From an uncultured Opitutia bacterium (lineage in GTDB: Bacteria > Verrucomicrobiota > Verrucomicrobiae > Opitutales > MB11C04): a stretch of 6,213 nucleotides of DNA. The stretch is taken from NCBI GenBank assembly GCA_913048545.1, contig CAJWWH010000101.1:1-6213 (forward strand), written 5' to 3'. Positions 6,156-6,213 of this stretch are shown here, piece by piece. Each line of letters opens with the position of its first letter. The stretch's first letter is position 1. Below the pieces are notes generated by a model. The model saw only the letters and a list, made by a program, of their open reading frames with translations. It was not told the origin of the DNA and searched no databases. Made by a program: the position numbers and the translations under genes.

Positions 6156-6213
6156 AAAAAAATCTTCACTTTGGATACCACCTCATTCGCTTTTTCACGT
6201 GCCTCTTCAATCG
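6152..6213 (-). CDS. C-terminal end of an unidentified protein, truncated by window edge
   Basis: On the minus strand an open frame enters from the right edge. It reads IEEAREKANEVVSKVKIFL and stops at a TGA that overlaps the start of the MazG-like gene (ATGA). Nineteen residues are too few to identify the protein; they look like a charged amphipathic helix followed by a short strand. The four-base overlap is the main evidence that this is a real gene and that it heads an operon with the pyrophosphohydrolase. The frame is short, so a chance open frame cannot be excluded. Confidence 0.6.
   Translation of the reverse strand, partial: IEEAREKANEVVSKVKIFL

Overview
The window most likely comes from a member of the PVC superphylum, with Verrucomicrobiota favoured over Planctomycetota. 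This rests on protein families. There is a secreted PSCyt1/DUF1549 cytochrome-type protein, a family almost confined to Planctomycetota, Verrucomicrobiota and Lentisphaerota. There is also a DUF5069 protein, and a secreted alpha/beta hydrolase with a C-terminal beta-sandwich whose conserved stretches I associate with these phyla. Most starts lack a Shine-Dalgarno sequence. The phylum is inferred from recalled families, not from a search.

Left part (1-2135, minus strand): an exported alpha/beta-hydrolase esterase is followed 97 bp downstream by a large PSCyt1-DUF1549 protein. The latter runs off the left edge, so only its first 391 residues are visible. Middle left (2136-2344) is an AT-rich divergent intergenic region. 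Middle (2345-3664, plus strand): a second, unrelated exported serine-hydrolase-like protein with a C-terminal FN3-like domain. It converges on a DUF5069 gene (3711-4148, minus strand) that appears to have a leaderless promoter. Right part: an NAD(P)-dependent beta-hydroxyacid dehydrogenase (4322-5221, plus strand) and, 39 bp later, an unknown four-helix membrane protein (5261-5764, plus strand). These converge on a MazG-like nucleotide pyrophosphohydrolase (5817-6155, minus strand). Its start overlaps by ATGA the stop of a gene entering from the right edge.

The left half carries three exported proteins (two hydrolases and a putative heme protein). This fits outward-facing degradation of esters or decorated polysaccharides, as is common in marine or soil Verrucomicrobiota, but substrates cannot be read from the sequence. 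The right half is cytoplasmic or membrane housekeeping-type metabolism. I see no insertion sequence, integrase, CRISPR array, tRNA, rRNA, phage gene or toxin-antitoxin pair. No non-coding stretch exceeds 300 bases. I did not find a clear new multi-gene system. The points most worth a second look are the altered substrate loop of the dehydrogenase, the leaderless DUF5069 promoter, the architecture of the second hydrolase and the orphan membrane protein.
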